A stretch of 64,000 nucleotides of DNA from Bacteroidetes bacterium SCGC AAA795-G10 (GTDB lineage: Bacteria; Bacteroidota; Bacteroidia; Flavobacteriales; Flavobacteriaceae), in contig QFDA01000001.1 in the NCBI GenBank assembly GCA_003130815.1, positions 510,131 through 574,130 of the forward strand, in the 5' to 3' direction. This document shows, in pieces, positions 44,319 to 53,779 of the stretch. The first letter of the stretch is position 1, and each line of letters begins with the position of its first letter. The notes under the pieces are model-generated. The model did no database searches. It was not told the origin of the DNA and saw only the letters and a program-made list of their open reading frames with translations. The translations under genes were made by a program, and so were the position numbers.

Positions 44319-44717
44319 TCAAGTTCTTTTAGGACTATTGTTTTGAATTGTCACATGTAGAAAATAAAAAACTATTCCCCCAATAATTGTCCATATTACG
44401 TCATTCCAATCAAAAACTCCTCTTCCGGGTGTATAGATTGTTATGAACTCATTTCCAATTAGACCAATCATAGAAATGATTATTGACCACTTTAATCTAT
44501 TTCTGTAAAAAGATGTATTAGGTTTAAAAATCTCTGGAATAGTTACATAAAACAAACTAGGTAGACCAATACCTGGAAGGAAGTTAGGAATTACTCCAAG
44601 AAAATAAATTATTAGGTCATTTCCTCCTTCATAATTTGGTCTGATGTAATCTTGAACCAATCCGAATGTTAAAAATGAAAGTCCAAAAACTATGTAATAG
44701 GAGTATTTTCTGTTCAT
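44319..44717 (-). CDS. Hypothetical membrane protein
   Basis: 132 aa with about 4 hydrophobic segments. Confidence 0.45.
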   Translation of the reverse strand: MNRKYSYYIVFGLSFLTFGLVQDYIRPNYEGGNDLIIYFLGVIPNFLPGIGLPSLFYVTIPEIFKPNTSFYRNRLKWSIIISMIGLIGNEFITIYTPGRGVFDWNDVIWTIIGGIVFYFLHVTIQNNSPKRT

Positions 44718-45108
44718 TCCCTTTCAAAATTAAATATTTTGGTTCGAAACTAAGTGGGGTAATGATTGAAAATTAGTTTCCCTAAAATCCAAATTTTTTT
44801 TAATTTTGACTTATAAAATGAAAAAAGATGCAATTAATTAGACAAAAAATCAGATTTTCGCCCGTAGTTTTTGTTTGGTCAATTGGAAAGAAATTCAGAA
44901 AACTTTCACCAGATAATTTAATAATCGGGCTCACAGAACTGCAGTTAGTTCGAAAATTATCGAGGTTAATCTTCCCTTCCAAACTCACTTTTTATAGGAA
45001 GTAAACTTTTCGAATTTAAGTTTTATGTAGTAATCTTACTAAAGAGATAGCTAAGGAATTAACATCAATCTCTATGTTTACTTCTATTTGATATTTGTAT
45101 TTAGTATT

Positions 45109-45528
45109 ATGAAAAAGTTAGACACAGTAATTCTTACGGTTTCATTTTGGTCCAGTATTATCACTTATGCACAAAAAATCGATTCCATAAATCCTTCAGA
45201 GGAGAAAATTAAAGTAAATAAGGTGTTTGATGAGCATGGAAATCTAATCAGATATGATTCAATTTATAGCTATTCCAGTACTAACTACAATATGGATACC
45301 AAAAAAATGGACTCTTTAATTAAGCAATTTTTTCCAAATCGAGGAACTATGCCATTTAAAGAACCATTTGATGATTTTGATTTTGGTTTCCCAAACTTGT
45401 TTAATCAAAACTTTAGAAACCTTGATTCCATTTGGCAACAAAGGTTAAAAGGGCAACAAAAATTATTTGATAGTATTTTCAATAGGCATCAACCCAAAAA
45501 AGAGAAATCATCCACAAATAAAATCTAA
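45109..45528 (+). CDS. Hypothetical secreted protein
   Basis: MKKLDTVILTVSFWSSIITYAQK signal-like N-terminus (start moved to the ATG at 45109). Confidence 0.5.
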   Translation: MKKLDTVILTVSFWSSIITYAQKIDSINPSEEKIKVNKVFDEHGNLIRYDSIYSYSSTNYNMDTKKMDSLIKQFFPNRGTMPFKEPFDDFDFGFPNLFNQNFRNLDSIWQQRLKGQQKLFDSIFNRHQPKKEKSSTNKI

Positions 45529-45566
45529 ATAATTATTCAATCAAATTAATACATGCTATATCAACT

Positions 45567-46496
45567 ATGGATATACAAATAGAAAAACTAACTAAGACCT
45601 ACGGACCTCAAACCGCTGTAAACGATATCAGTTTTGACGTTAAGACAGGAGAAGTTCTTGGATTTTTAGGCCCTAACGGAGCAGGAAAATCTACCACAAT
45701 GAAAATGATTACCGGCTATATAGGCATTGAAAAAGGGGATATTCAAATAGGAGGAAAAAGCGTTACGGACCCTACGTATGATTTAAAAAGGCACATTGGT
45801 TATCTCCCTGAAAATAACCCCTTATACCTTGATATGCCTGTGATAGACTATTTGGAGTTTTGTGCGTCCCTCCAGGGTATAGAAAAACAGAATATCAATA
45901 AAAGAATTCGTGAAATGGTAGGGGTTTGTGGTTTAAATAGGGAAAAGCATAAAAAAATAGGAGAACTATCTAAGGGATACAGGCAACGTGTAGGCCTTGC
46001 TCAAGCCATGATTCACGACCCTGAAATTCTGGTTTTAGATGAACCTACAACAGGGTTAGACCCCAACCAAATTATAGAAATTAGAAAACTAATTCGTGAC
46101 TTGGGAAAAGAAAAGACCGTTATACTCAGCACACACATTCTACCAGAGGTAGAGGCTACATGCGACCGTATTCTTATAATCAATAGAGGTAAGATTGTAG
46201 CTAATGGCACATCGGAAACACTTAGAAAGCAGTCGCAAGGGAATGAAATATTAAAGCTTCGTATTGAGGATGGTAAAGCAGATAAGATTTTAAAATCCCT
46301 ACGGACATTGGACACTGTCCAATCGGTAGCATGTATTGAACAAAATCAAAATGTATTTGAAGTACAGAGCCTTGTCGAACAGACCTCTAAACGAAATGTA
46401 TTTAACCTGTGCGTTCAAAACAAATGGGTGCTGACGGAACTCACACCATTGGAAACGAAACTTGAGGATATTTTCAGAAACTTAACATTAAACTAA
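45567..46496 (+). CDS. gldA: ABC transporter ATP-binding protein, GldA-like
   Basis: MDIQIEKLTKTYGPQTAVNDISFDVKTGEVLGFLGPNGAGKSTTMKMITGYI; LSKGYRQRVGLAQAMIHDPEILVLDEPTTGLDPNQI. Confidence 0.85.
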   Translation: MDIQIEKLTKTYGPQTAVNDISFDVKTGEVLGFLGPNGAGKSTTMKMITGYIGIEKGDIQIGGKSVTDPTYDLKRHIGYLPENNPLYLDMPVIDYLEFCASLQGIEKQNINKRIREMVGVCGLNREKHKKIGELSKGYRQRVGLAQAMIHDPEILVLDEPTTGLDPNQIIEIRKLIRDLGKEKTVILSTHILPEVEATCDRILIINRGKIVANGTSETLRKQSQGNEILKLRIEDGKADKILKSLRTLDTVQSVACIEQNQNVFEVQSLVEQTSKRNVFNLCVQNKWVLTELTPLETKLEDIFRNLTLN

Positions 46497-46498
46497 AT

Positions 46499-47221
46499 AT
46501 GAAAACAATTTGGATAATAGCTAAACGAGAATTGGCAACTTTTTTCGACTCCCTTATAGCCTATATTATCTTAGGACTTTTTTTAGGATTTAGCGGCTTT
46601 TTTACTTGGTTGTATGGCAATGATATTTTTCTAGTAGGTCAAGCCAATTTGCGCGTATTCTTTAGCATTGCTTCATGGAGTCTTTTCTTTTTCATTCCTG
46701 CCATAACCATGAAAATGTTGGCTGAGGAGAGAAAAACAGGAACATTGGAACTTTTGCTTACCAAGTCGGTATCAGACCGACAATTGATTCTTGGAAAATT
46801 CTTAGGGTCGGTCTTGTTAGTCTGTATAGCCCTATTGGCGACCTTACCTTATGTTATAACTGTTTCCAGTATTGGTAATTTAGATAATGGTGGAACTATT
46901 TGTGGCTATTTTGGCTTACTGCTAATGAGCATCACATATACTGCAATTGGAATTTTTGCAAGTAGTATAACCACAAATCAAATTGTGGCATTTATGACCG
47001 CCCTTTTTATCGGGTTATTTTTCCATATCATTTTTGGCGTTTTGGCCCAGAACTTTACGGGAAGTATAGGACAGATTTTTGAAACCTTAAATCTTCAATC
47101 CCATTTTGAATCCATTTCCAGAGGCGTTATAGATTCTAAAGACCTGGTTTATTTTCTATCTATAACAGTTTTGGGGCTTTATCTTGGAGAGTCGTCATTA
47201 TCAAAAAGACATTCTTCTTAA
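46499..47221 (+). CDS. gldF: ABC transporter permease, GldF-like
   Basis: 240-aa ABC-2 permease (MKMLAEERKTGTLELLLTKSVSDRQLILGKFLGS) directly downstream of the ATPase. Confidence 0.75.
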   Translation: MKTIWIIAKRELATFFDSLIAYIILGLFLGFSGFFTWLYGNDIFLVGQANLRVFFSIASWSLFFFIPAITMKMLAEERKTGTLELLLTKSVSDRQLILGKFLGSVLLVCIALLATLPYVITVSSIGNLDNGGTICGYFGLLLMSITYTAIGIFASSITTNQIVAFMTALFIGLFFHIIFGVLAQNFTGSIGQIFETLNLQSHFESISRGVIDSKDLVYFLSITVLGLYLGESSLSKRHSS

Positions 47222-47271
47222 TCAATTATTAAAGCATGAATCTGACCATTGAAAAAAATAAAAACACATAG

Positions 47272-48774
47272 ATGAAAAAGACAAACGTAACCATACTATT
47301 AATTTTAAGTATACTGTTATTTGTGAACTTATTGTCCGAGGAATATTATTTTCGAATAGATTTAACCGAAGATAAGCAATATACTTTAAGCGAAGCAACT
47401 GAAGATATTATGAAATCGCTAGAAAATCCAATTACGGTCAAAGCTTATTTTACAGAAAACCTTCCGCCAGATATTGCAAAAACCAAGAATAATTTTGAAG
47501 AGTACCTAATAGAATATGCTCGAAAATCAAATGATAATCTAGTATACACCTTTATTGACCCCAACGAAAATGAGAAAACAGAGCGAGAAGCTGTGGAAGC
47601 TGGTATTAATCCAGTCATGATTAATGTTAGGGAAAAGGACCAAATGAAACAGCAAAAAGCTTTTTTAGGAGCCGTTCTAGAATTGGAAGAACAAAAAGAA
47701 GTTATTCCATTTATACAACCTGGAGCCCCTTTGGAATACCTCTTGTCGTCATCCATAAAAAAGATAGCGGTAACCGATAAACCTGAAGTTAGGCTCATGG
47801 AAGGTAATGGACAAGCCTCCATTTCAGAACTTTCTCAGGTAAAAACAGCTCTAGATGTTTTATACGATTTTAATTCTACTAAAGTAAATGATATAACACC
47901 TGTTCCAGAAAACACAAAGACTTTGGCTATTATTCGTCCTACGGATACCATTAATAATGAAAGTCTTAACCAGTTAGACAAATTCCTAGAAAAAGGAGGT
48001 AATCTATTTATAGCTTTGAATAGGGTAAATGGTGATTTAAATAATGCCTATGGAACTAGTCAGAATACAGGTTTGGAAAAATGGCTGGAGTCAAAAGGTT
48101 TAGAAGTCCGAGAAGACTTTGTGATAGATGCACAATGTGCTAGCGTTGGTGTACAACAACGACAGGGATACTTTAATTTCACTTCCAATGTTTCTTTTCC
48201 TTATATCCCAATCATAAGTCAATTTGCAGACCATCCAGCTACTAAAGGTCTGGAAGCCGTAGTGATGCAGTTTGTTAGTTCATTAAAATTTGCTGCCAAA
48301 GATTCCCTTACCACATTTACTCCTTTGGCCTTTTCATCTAAAAATTCTGCAAAATTAAAAGCTCCACAGTTTTTTGACATTCAAAAGCAATGGACTGAAA
48401 TGGATTTTAATGCGCCTAATCAGATAGTTGCAGGGGTTTTGGAGCAAACACATGATAATGGTAACAAGTCTCGTATTTTTGTGGTTGCGGATGGAGATTT
48501 TCCTATTAATAGTGGACAACAGCAGTTACAATCAGGAAATGTCAATCTTATGGTCAATGCTATTGATTGGTTAAGCGATGACACAGGATTAATTGACTTA
48601 AGGAATAAAGGGATAAGATATCGCCCAATAGACGCCTTGGAAGATAGTACTAAAACGACCCTGAAATATTTCAATTTTTCACTGCCTATTATTCTAGTAA
48701 TCATCTATGGTGTGGTAAGGATGCAGATGAACAGAAATAAGCGGAGTAAAAGAATAGAAGAGAACTATGAATAA
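47272..48774 (+). CDS. gldG: GldG family protein (ABC-type auxiliary component)
   Basis: EEYYFRIDLTEDKQYTLSEATEDIMKSLENPITVKAYFTENLPPDIAKTKNNFEEYLIEYARKS is typical of GldG. Confidence 0.8.
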   Translation: MKKTNVTILLILSILLFVNLLSEEYYFRIDLTEDKQYTLSEATEDIMKSLENPITVKAYFTENLPPDIAKTKNNFEEYLIEYARKSNDNLVYTFIDPNENEKTEREAVEAGINPVMINVREKDQMKQQKAFLGAVLELEEQKEVIPFIQPGAPLEYLLSSSIKKIAVTDKPEVRLMEGNGQASISELSQVKTALDVLYDFNSTKVNDITPVPENTKTLAIIRPTDTINNESLNQLDKFLEKGGNLFIALNRVNGDLNNAYGTSQNTGLEKWLESKGLEVREDFVIDAQCASVGVQQRQGYFNFTSNVSFPYIPIISQFADHPATKGLEAVVMQFVSSLKFAAKDSLTTFTPLAFSSKNSAKLKAPQFFDIQKQWTEMDFNAPNQIVAGVLEQTHDNGNKSRIFVVADGDFPINSGQQQLQSGNVNLMVNAIDWLSDDTGLIDLRNKGIRYRPIDALEDSTKTTLKYFNFSLPIILVIIYGVVRMQMNRNKRSKRIEENYE

Positions 48775-48793
48775 TCAACTAAAGATTTAACTC

Positions 48794-49750
48794 ATGAAAA
48801 AAAATAACATATTAATATTAGTATTAGTAGGTCTAGTATTACTATTTGTAACAACAAATTATTTTAAAAAGCATAGCAGTGCTATCTTTAAAGCTGAAGT
48901 GATTCAGTTTGATTCTTCTACGTTGAATAAAATAATTATTCGTCCGCCATCTTCTTCGGAGGAGGAGCCAATTATTATTTCAAAAGATGATGATAATTGG
49001 CAAGTTGCCCAAGGCACTATAAAAACCCTGGCGAATCAATCTACTGTTAATAGTGTACTAGGTCAGTTAGAGCAAATAAAAACCGAACAGTTAGTCTCTA
49101 AAACCAAAGAAAAATGGGAAACATATGAGTTAACGGATACTTTAGCACAATGTGTTGAAATTTACCAACAGGGCAAGGAAAAGCCAACAAAGCTATATTT
49201 TGGAAAAACAACATATAAACAATCCCAAAATCCGGGATATGGAGGACGCCCCTCTGTTGATGCCTCTACCTATTTCAGAATCAATGAAACTCCCAGTACA
49301 TACGCTATAAAAGGCGGACTTTCCAATACATTTAAACGGAAATTTAATGCATGGCGAAATACAGAGTTCATCAAGCTTAATAAAGATTTAATTACACGAT
49401 TAAAATTTGAGACTAATAAAAACAACACTTTTTCTCTTTCCAAAAAAGAGTCTGATTGGTTTATGGGAGAGATTTCACCAGATTCTACCAAAGTGGCTCA
49501 ATATCTTAATACCTTACGTTACCAAAGTAGCTCACAGTTTGTTGATGGATTTAAGCCTAAAGGTAATGCGGATTATACCTTGACAATCCAAGGTGATTCA
49601 ACTGAAGACTTGATTATAAAAGCTTACAGGGATTCTACAACAAACAAATACATCCTGAACGCATCCCAATATCCAAATGTCTTTATTGAGAGTGATTCAA
49701 CAGAGCTATTCAAACGCCTATTTGTAAATCAAGATTATTTTTTGAAATAA
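48794..49750 (+). CDS. DUF4340 domain-containing protein
   Basis: 318 aa; position after GldG and YFGKTTYKQSQNPGYGGRPSVDASTYFRINETPSTYAIKGGLSNTFKRKFNAWRN typical of DUF4340 proteins. Confidence 0.7.
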   Translation: MKKNNILILVLVGLVLLFVTTNYFKKHSSAIFKAEVIQFDSSTLNKIIIRPPSSSEEEPIIISKDDDNWQVAQGTIKTLANQSTVNSVLGQLEQIKTEQLVSKTKEKWETYELTDTLAQCVEIYQQGKEKPTKLYFGKTTYKQSQNPGYGGRPSVDASTYFRINETPSTYAIKGGLSNTFKRKFNAWRNTEFIKLNKDLITRLKFETNKNNTFSLSKKESDWFMGEISPDSTKVAQYLNTLRYQSSSQFVDGFKPKGNADYTLTIQGDSTEDLIIKAYRDSTTNKYILNASQYPNVFIESDSTELFKRLFVNQDYFLK

Positions 49751-49908
49751 TCAAATAATGAAGCAATGAGATGAAATGATAGACTCTCATAAAAACTTTT
49801 GAAAGTGCTGTTATTACTAGCAACAAAGATAATTCAAAGATTGGTCCAAAATTGAGGGGTACGGGATATCAAGCCAAAAACTAGGGACAAATCTGTGGAC
49901 AAATAAGA

Positions 49909-49944
49909 AAAGGCGCAAACTGCAAAATCGCTGTTAACGCCTTT
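49909..49944 (-). terminator. Terminator-like hairpin downstream of the tRNA
   Basis: AAAGGCG...CGCCTTT inverted repeat just 3' of the minus-strand tRNA. Confidence 0.5.
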
Positions 49945-49950
49945 GATTGT

Positions 49951-50027
49951 TGGTGGTCCCACCTGGGCTCGAACCAGGGACCAACTGATTATGAGTCAGC
50001 TACTCTAACCAACTGAGCTATAGGACC
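49951..50027 (-). tRNA. tRNA with CAT anticodon (elongator Met, or lysidine-modified Ile2)
   Basis: Reverse complement GGTCCTATAGCTCAGTTGGTTAGAGTAGCTGACTCATAATCAGTTGGTCCCTGGTTCGAGCCCAGGTGGGACCACCA folds as a cloverleaf: acceptor GGTCCTA/TGGGACC, anticodon loop CTCATAA, T arm CCTGG-TTCGAGC-CCAGG, encoded CCA. Confidence 0.95.
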
Positions 50028-50311
50028 TATTGTACTGTTTATAGTACTTGTGAGAGTATTTTACTTAAATTGTTATTAGGGTAGTTTTAAAAATCACAAC
50101 CAAAATCACAATATTGTTAAAAGTATGGTACTCTATCAACCTATTAAATAGGCACTCAAATATAAATAAAAAGAGATAATGGATAACCCCCTCTTATACC
50201 CTTTTATATGTACTAGGATTTTTCTCCAAGTAAGAATATATAATCTGACTAATAATAGGTCGTTTGGGATATTTTTAGTGTACCAACCTTGTAATGCTTA
50301 CCAATCGTAAA

Positions 50312-50857
50312 TTAGTCGCAAGGAAGTAAACTTGACATCCAATAATTCATTAATTCAATCTGCTCTGGAGTAATTGTTTTATATACATTTTCTGTTATAC
50401 CAGAATATGAACTATTTTGTCTAAAATAAAGAACGCCACTATCTAACGACAATGTATATGTAGGTGCACCTTCACTATCTCTTTCAAAAGTCATATCAAA
50501 GGGAGATTCATTTAAAAAAAATGTATCCTCAATAAGCCAACCATTAGGTTGACCAAAGTCAGTCCAACACTCATATGCTATATCAAAAACTCTTGGGTCA
50601 GAAAAGACATTATTTTGAAAAAATTTAGTGAACTGATAGATTTTAGCATCATTATTTCTTAACCAATCATTGTAATAAGTTTCATTAAACCATAATTGAT
50701 TATCGCTTGTTAATGAAGAAAGTTTTTCTCTTAATGTTAGTTCTTCATCTTCTAAAATATTTGTTTTTGATTCTTCTGATGCTTATTCGGAATCGTTCAT
50801 ATCGTTTGAACATCCGACAATAAAAAGTGATATTAATAAAAAATAGAAATGCTTCAT
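50312..50857 (-). pseudogene. Lipoprotein gene interrupted by one in-frame TAA
   Basis: MKHFYFLLISLFIVGCSNDMNDSE*ASEESKTNILEDEELTLREKL...MTFERDSEGAPTYTLSLDSGVLYFRQ...MSSLLPCD*; 182 codons in one frame with a single stop at 50783-50785. Confidence 0.75.
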
Positions 50858-50975
50858 TTAATATAGTTTTTCATAGCTCAAACATAATGGACTCTGCCAG
50901 AATAATGCTTCTACTGTCTAAGGTAGTTGGACTCTGGATGTATGATGTTTCCAACTGCCATTAGTAATCCATAAT

Positions 50976-51305
50976 TCATTTTTTGTTTTTTTGAATATTT
51001 ACTATAGTGTCATTACCCATAATAATAAGTACTTTTTCTTTACTATTATTTTCTTTTTGAGAATTAGAATTGATGTGAATTGAATCCTCATCATCTATAA
51101 TGTCAACTTTTACATCTGATAAATCAATTATCTCTAATTTATCTTCTATTTTATCTACTGCATTGAATATGAAACCTCCAATAGCAAATGAAAATACAAG
51201 AACTAAAATGAGTTGAATTACAAATAGAGATAAAGCAGTTATTCCTAGTACTTGGAGTATTTTTTTTAAGTCCATAATTCTTGATTTGTCTTTCGAAATT
51301 ACCAT
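50976..51305 (-). CDS. Hypothetical single-pass membrane protein
   Basis: One strong TM (ILQVLGITALSLFVIQLILVLVFSFAIGGFIF). Confidence 0.45.
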   Translation of the reverse strand: MVISKDKSRIMDLKKILQVLGITALSLFVIQLILVLVFSFAIGGFIFNAVDKIEDKLEIIDLSDVKVDIIDDEDSIHINSNSQKENNSKEKVLIIMGNDTIVNIQKNKK

Positions 51306-51396
51306 AATTTGTCAAATTATTTATCAAAATATTTATTGTTATAAAATCTGGCAGTTCTAAAAGTGTCAGAACTTGAAAAAACTTGATTAATCAAAA

Positions 51397-51705
51397 CTAT
51401 GGCTTTCTTTTTATGGTGTGAGTTGATGTGACATTAAAGTTATCTTTCCATACCTCTTCATTTTTATTCTTGTCTCTTTCATATACTTCTATAAAGATTG
51501 GCTCATCCTCTTTTTGCTCTTCTTTTATCATCATAGCTTGAAGTCGAGGTAGTGTATATTGTAAAGCTATCTGGAGCATTTTAATTTTTTGATTATTGTC
51601 TAGCTCTTGAATGTCTAATGAGTTGACTAGTTCGTCAATAAGGTTTTGTAATTTATCTCTGACCTCAGCAGTAATTTTATTTGGAGTTCCAGATGTTCTT
51701 CCCAT
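51397..51705 (-). CDS. Hypothetical MGRTSGTPNKIT-type small protein
   Basis: 102 aa; N-terminal half duplicated as a truncated copy at 55.5 kb. Confidence 0.6.
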   Translation of the reverse strand: MGRTSGTPNKITAEVRDKLQNLIDELVNSLDIQELDNNQKIKMLQIALQYTLPRLQAMMIKEEQKEDEPIFIEVYERDKNKNEEVWKDNFNVTSTHTIKRKP

Positions 51706-51706
51706 A
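51635..51706. repeat. 72-bp perfect direct repeat, left copy
   Basis: tcaataaggttttgtaatttatctctgacctcagcagtaattttatttggagttccagatgttcttcccata, identical to 55510-55581. Confidence 0.95.
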
Positions 51707-51725
51707 GTTATATTATTTTAGTTAT

Positions 51726-52079
51726 ATGTTTGAAAAGGTTAATATCAAGTATGGAATAGTAATTGGTTTATTTCTTACAGTAATGATGATAGCTGTGGAT
51801 TTAAGCGAAGGTTTAAACTATGACCATTTTTTCTTTGAGGGTTTATTTTACCATTTATTTTTTTCTCTGTTTTGGACTTTTGGTGGCACTTATCTAATCT
51901 ATCAGATGAGGGATGAAAATCGCACATTGCCAAGTATTAATAAACTTATTTACTTCCTAATTGGATGGAGTGTAATAGTTTTTTGTTTTGCTTTTTTACC
52001 TCGCCCATATCTTACTTATTTCACCATAGGTTTAGTAACCACTGGATTTATCTATTTGGTGTATTGGATATTTAAGTAA
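51726..52079 (+). CDS. Hypothetical 4-TM membrane protein
   Basis: 117-aa hydrophobic ORF. Confidence 0.5.
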   Translation: MFEKVNIKYGIVIGLFLTVMMIAVDLSEGLNYDHFFFEGLFYHLFFSLFWTFGGTYLIYQMRDENRTLPSINKLIYFLIGWSVIVFCFAFLPRPYLTYFTIGLVTTGFIYLVYWIFK

Positions 52080-52198
52080 GAATAGATTCTTGTACTTTAT
52101 TTTTATAAAACTCCTTGTCAAAGGAATAATCAAAAGTTTTAAATTCTATTTTTTTATCAATTTTTTAAAGTCTATACTTTAATGTATATTGAGATTAT

Positions 52199-53773
52199 AT
52201 GGAGACAAGTTTGTCAAATATCGACGTATTAATAATTTTAATTTATTTTTCTTTAGTCATTTTAATTGGTATTTGGATATCAAGAAAAACCAAGTCAGGT
52301 GATGATCTTTTTTTAGGAGGAAGAAGCCTCACTTGGGGTGTTATAGGACTCTCATTATTTGCATCAAATATATCAAGTACGACAATTGTTGGTCTTACCG
52401 GCGCTGCTTATTCAAGCGGTATAGTTCAGTCTGTTTATGAATGGATTTCCGGAATCCCACTTATTATTGCTGCATTGATTTTTGTACCACTATATTTAAA
52501 TTCAAAGATTACTACAATCCCTGAGTTTTTGGCAAAAAGATTTGACAGAAGGGCACAAGTTTTTTTCTCTGTTATAACAATAATTACAAGCATTTTAATT
52601 GAAACAGCGGGGGGCTTATATGCTGGTGCTATTGTTCTTAAAACCTTTATCCCTAATCTAGTAATTTGGCAAACTACTCTTATCCTTGCCCTTTTTGCTG
52701 GTATTTATACTGCTTATGGAGGACTCAAAGCTGTTGTTTATACAGATTCTTTGCAGGCAATCATTTTAATATTTGGAGGTATAGTTTTGACCTATATATT
52801 ATTTGAAAAAATTGACTTTTCACTTGAAACGATGATTGCATCGGCTCCAGAAGGTCATTTTTCAATATATAGACCTATCAATGACAAAACGCTTCCTTGG
52901 CCAGGATTATTTTTAGGGGTCCCATTGTTGGGATTTTGGTATTGGTCTACAAATCAGTATATCGTTCAAAGAGTTTTGGGTGCAAAAGATATTAAAAATG
53001 CTAGATGGGGTGTTTTGTTGGGGGGGTTTTTAAAATTAATTCCTCTATTCATTATGGTCATTCCTGGGGCAATGGCTATAAGTATTTATACAGGAATAGA
53101 AAATCCAGACATGGTGTATCCCACAATTGTATTAAATGCACTTCCAAAAGGTTTAATAGGTTTGGTTTTAGCAGGACTTATTTCAGCAATTATGTCGAGT
53201 GTAGATTCAACTCTAAATTCTTCTTCAACTCTCGTTGTTGTTGATTTCGTGAAGCCAAAAATTTCAAATATTTCTTCAAATGATGTTGTGAAATACGGAA
53301 GATGGTCAACATTTATTTTCATGATTATTGCAGCTATTTGGGCTCCAATGATTGAATATTTTGGTGGTATTTGGGTCTATTTGCAACAAATGTATGCGAT
53401 TTTTGTTCCACCTATTGTTGTCCTTTTTTTGGTTGGGGTTTTTGATAAAAAAGGAAATGCGAATGGAGCATATTTAACTTTAATTTTCGGTACGATTTTG
53501 GGTATTTTTATTTTCATACTTCAGCAGTTGGGAATTTGGAATATTCACTTTACAATCAACGCAGGTATCGTAGTGGCACTTTCGGCGGTAGTTTTTATTT
53601 TATCTAGTAGAATGTCTGCTCCTCCAACTAAAAAGGTTATTGAAGATTTCACTTTTCAAAAACGATTAATTGACCAAGACAATAATTTTAATTACTGGTA
53701 TCAAAATTATAAGTCATGGGCAGGGTTATTACTTTTATTAATCATATTAATTTTCATAATACTCTTTATATAA
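52199..53773 (+). CDS. Sodium:solute symporter (SSS/SGLT-like)
   Basis: SRKTKSGDDLFLGGRSLTWGVIGLSLFASNISSTTIVGLTGAAYSSG; AGLISAIMSSVDSTLNSSSTLVVVDFV. Confidence 0.93.
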   Translation: METSLSNIDVLIILIYFSLVILIGIWISRKTKSGDDLFLGGRSLTWGVIGLSLFASNISSTTIVGLTGAAYSSGIVQSVYEWISGIPLIIAALIFVPLYLNSKITTIPEFLAKRFDRRAQVFFSVITIITSILIETAGGLYAGAIVLKTFIPNLVIWQTTLILALFAGIYTAYGGLKAVVYTDSLQAIILIFGGIVLTYILFEKIDFSLETMIASAPEGHFSIYRPINDKTLPWPGLFLGVPLLGFWYWSTNQYIVQRVLGAKDIKNARWGVLLGGFLKLIPLFIMVIPGAMAISIYTGIENPDMVYPTIVLNALPKGLIGLVLAGLISAIMSSVDSTLNSSSTLVVVDFVKPKISNISSNDVVKYGRWSTFIFMIIAAIWAPMIEYFGGIWVYLQQMYAIFVPPIVVLFLVGVFDKKGNANGAYLTLIFGTILGIFIFILQQLGIWNIHFTINAGIVVALSAVVFILSSRMSAPPTKKVIEDFTFQKRLIDQDNNFNYWYQNYKSWAGLLLLLIILIFIILFI

Positions 53774-53779
53774 ATTTAA

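Noticed and set aside
44800-45004. Opposing small ORFs at 44800..44988 (-) and about 44828..45004 (+)
   Set aside because: Both frames are short and unsupported; cannot decide which, if either, is coding.
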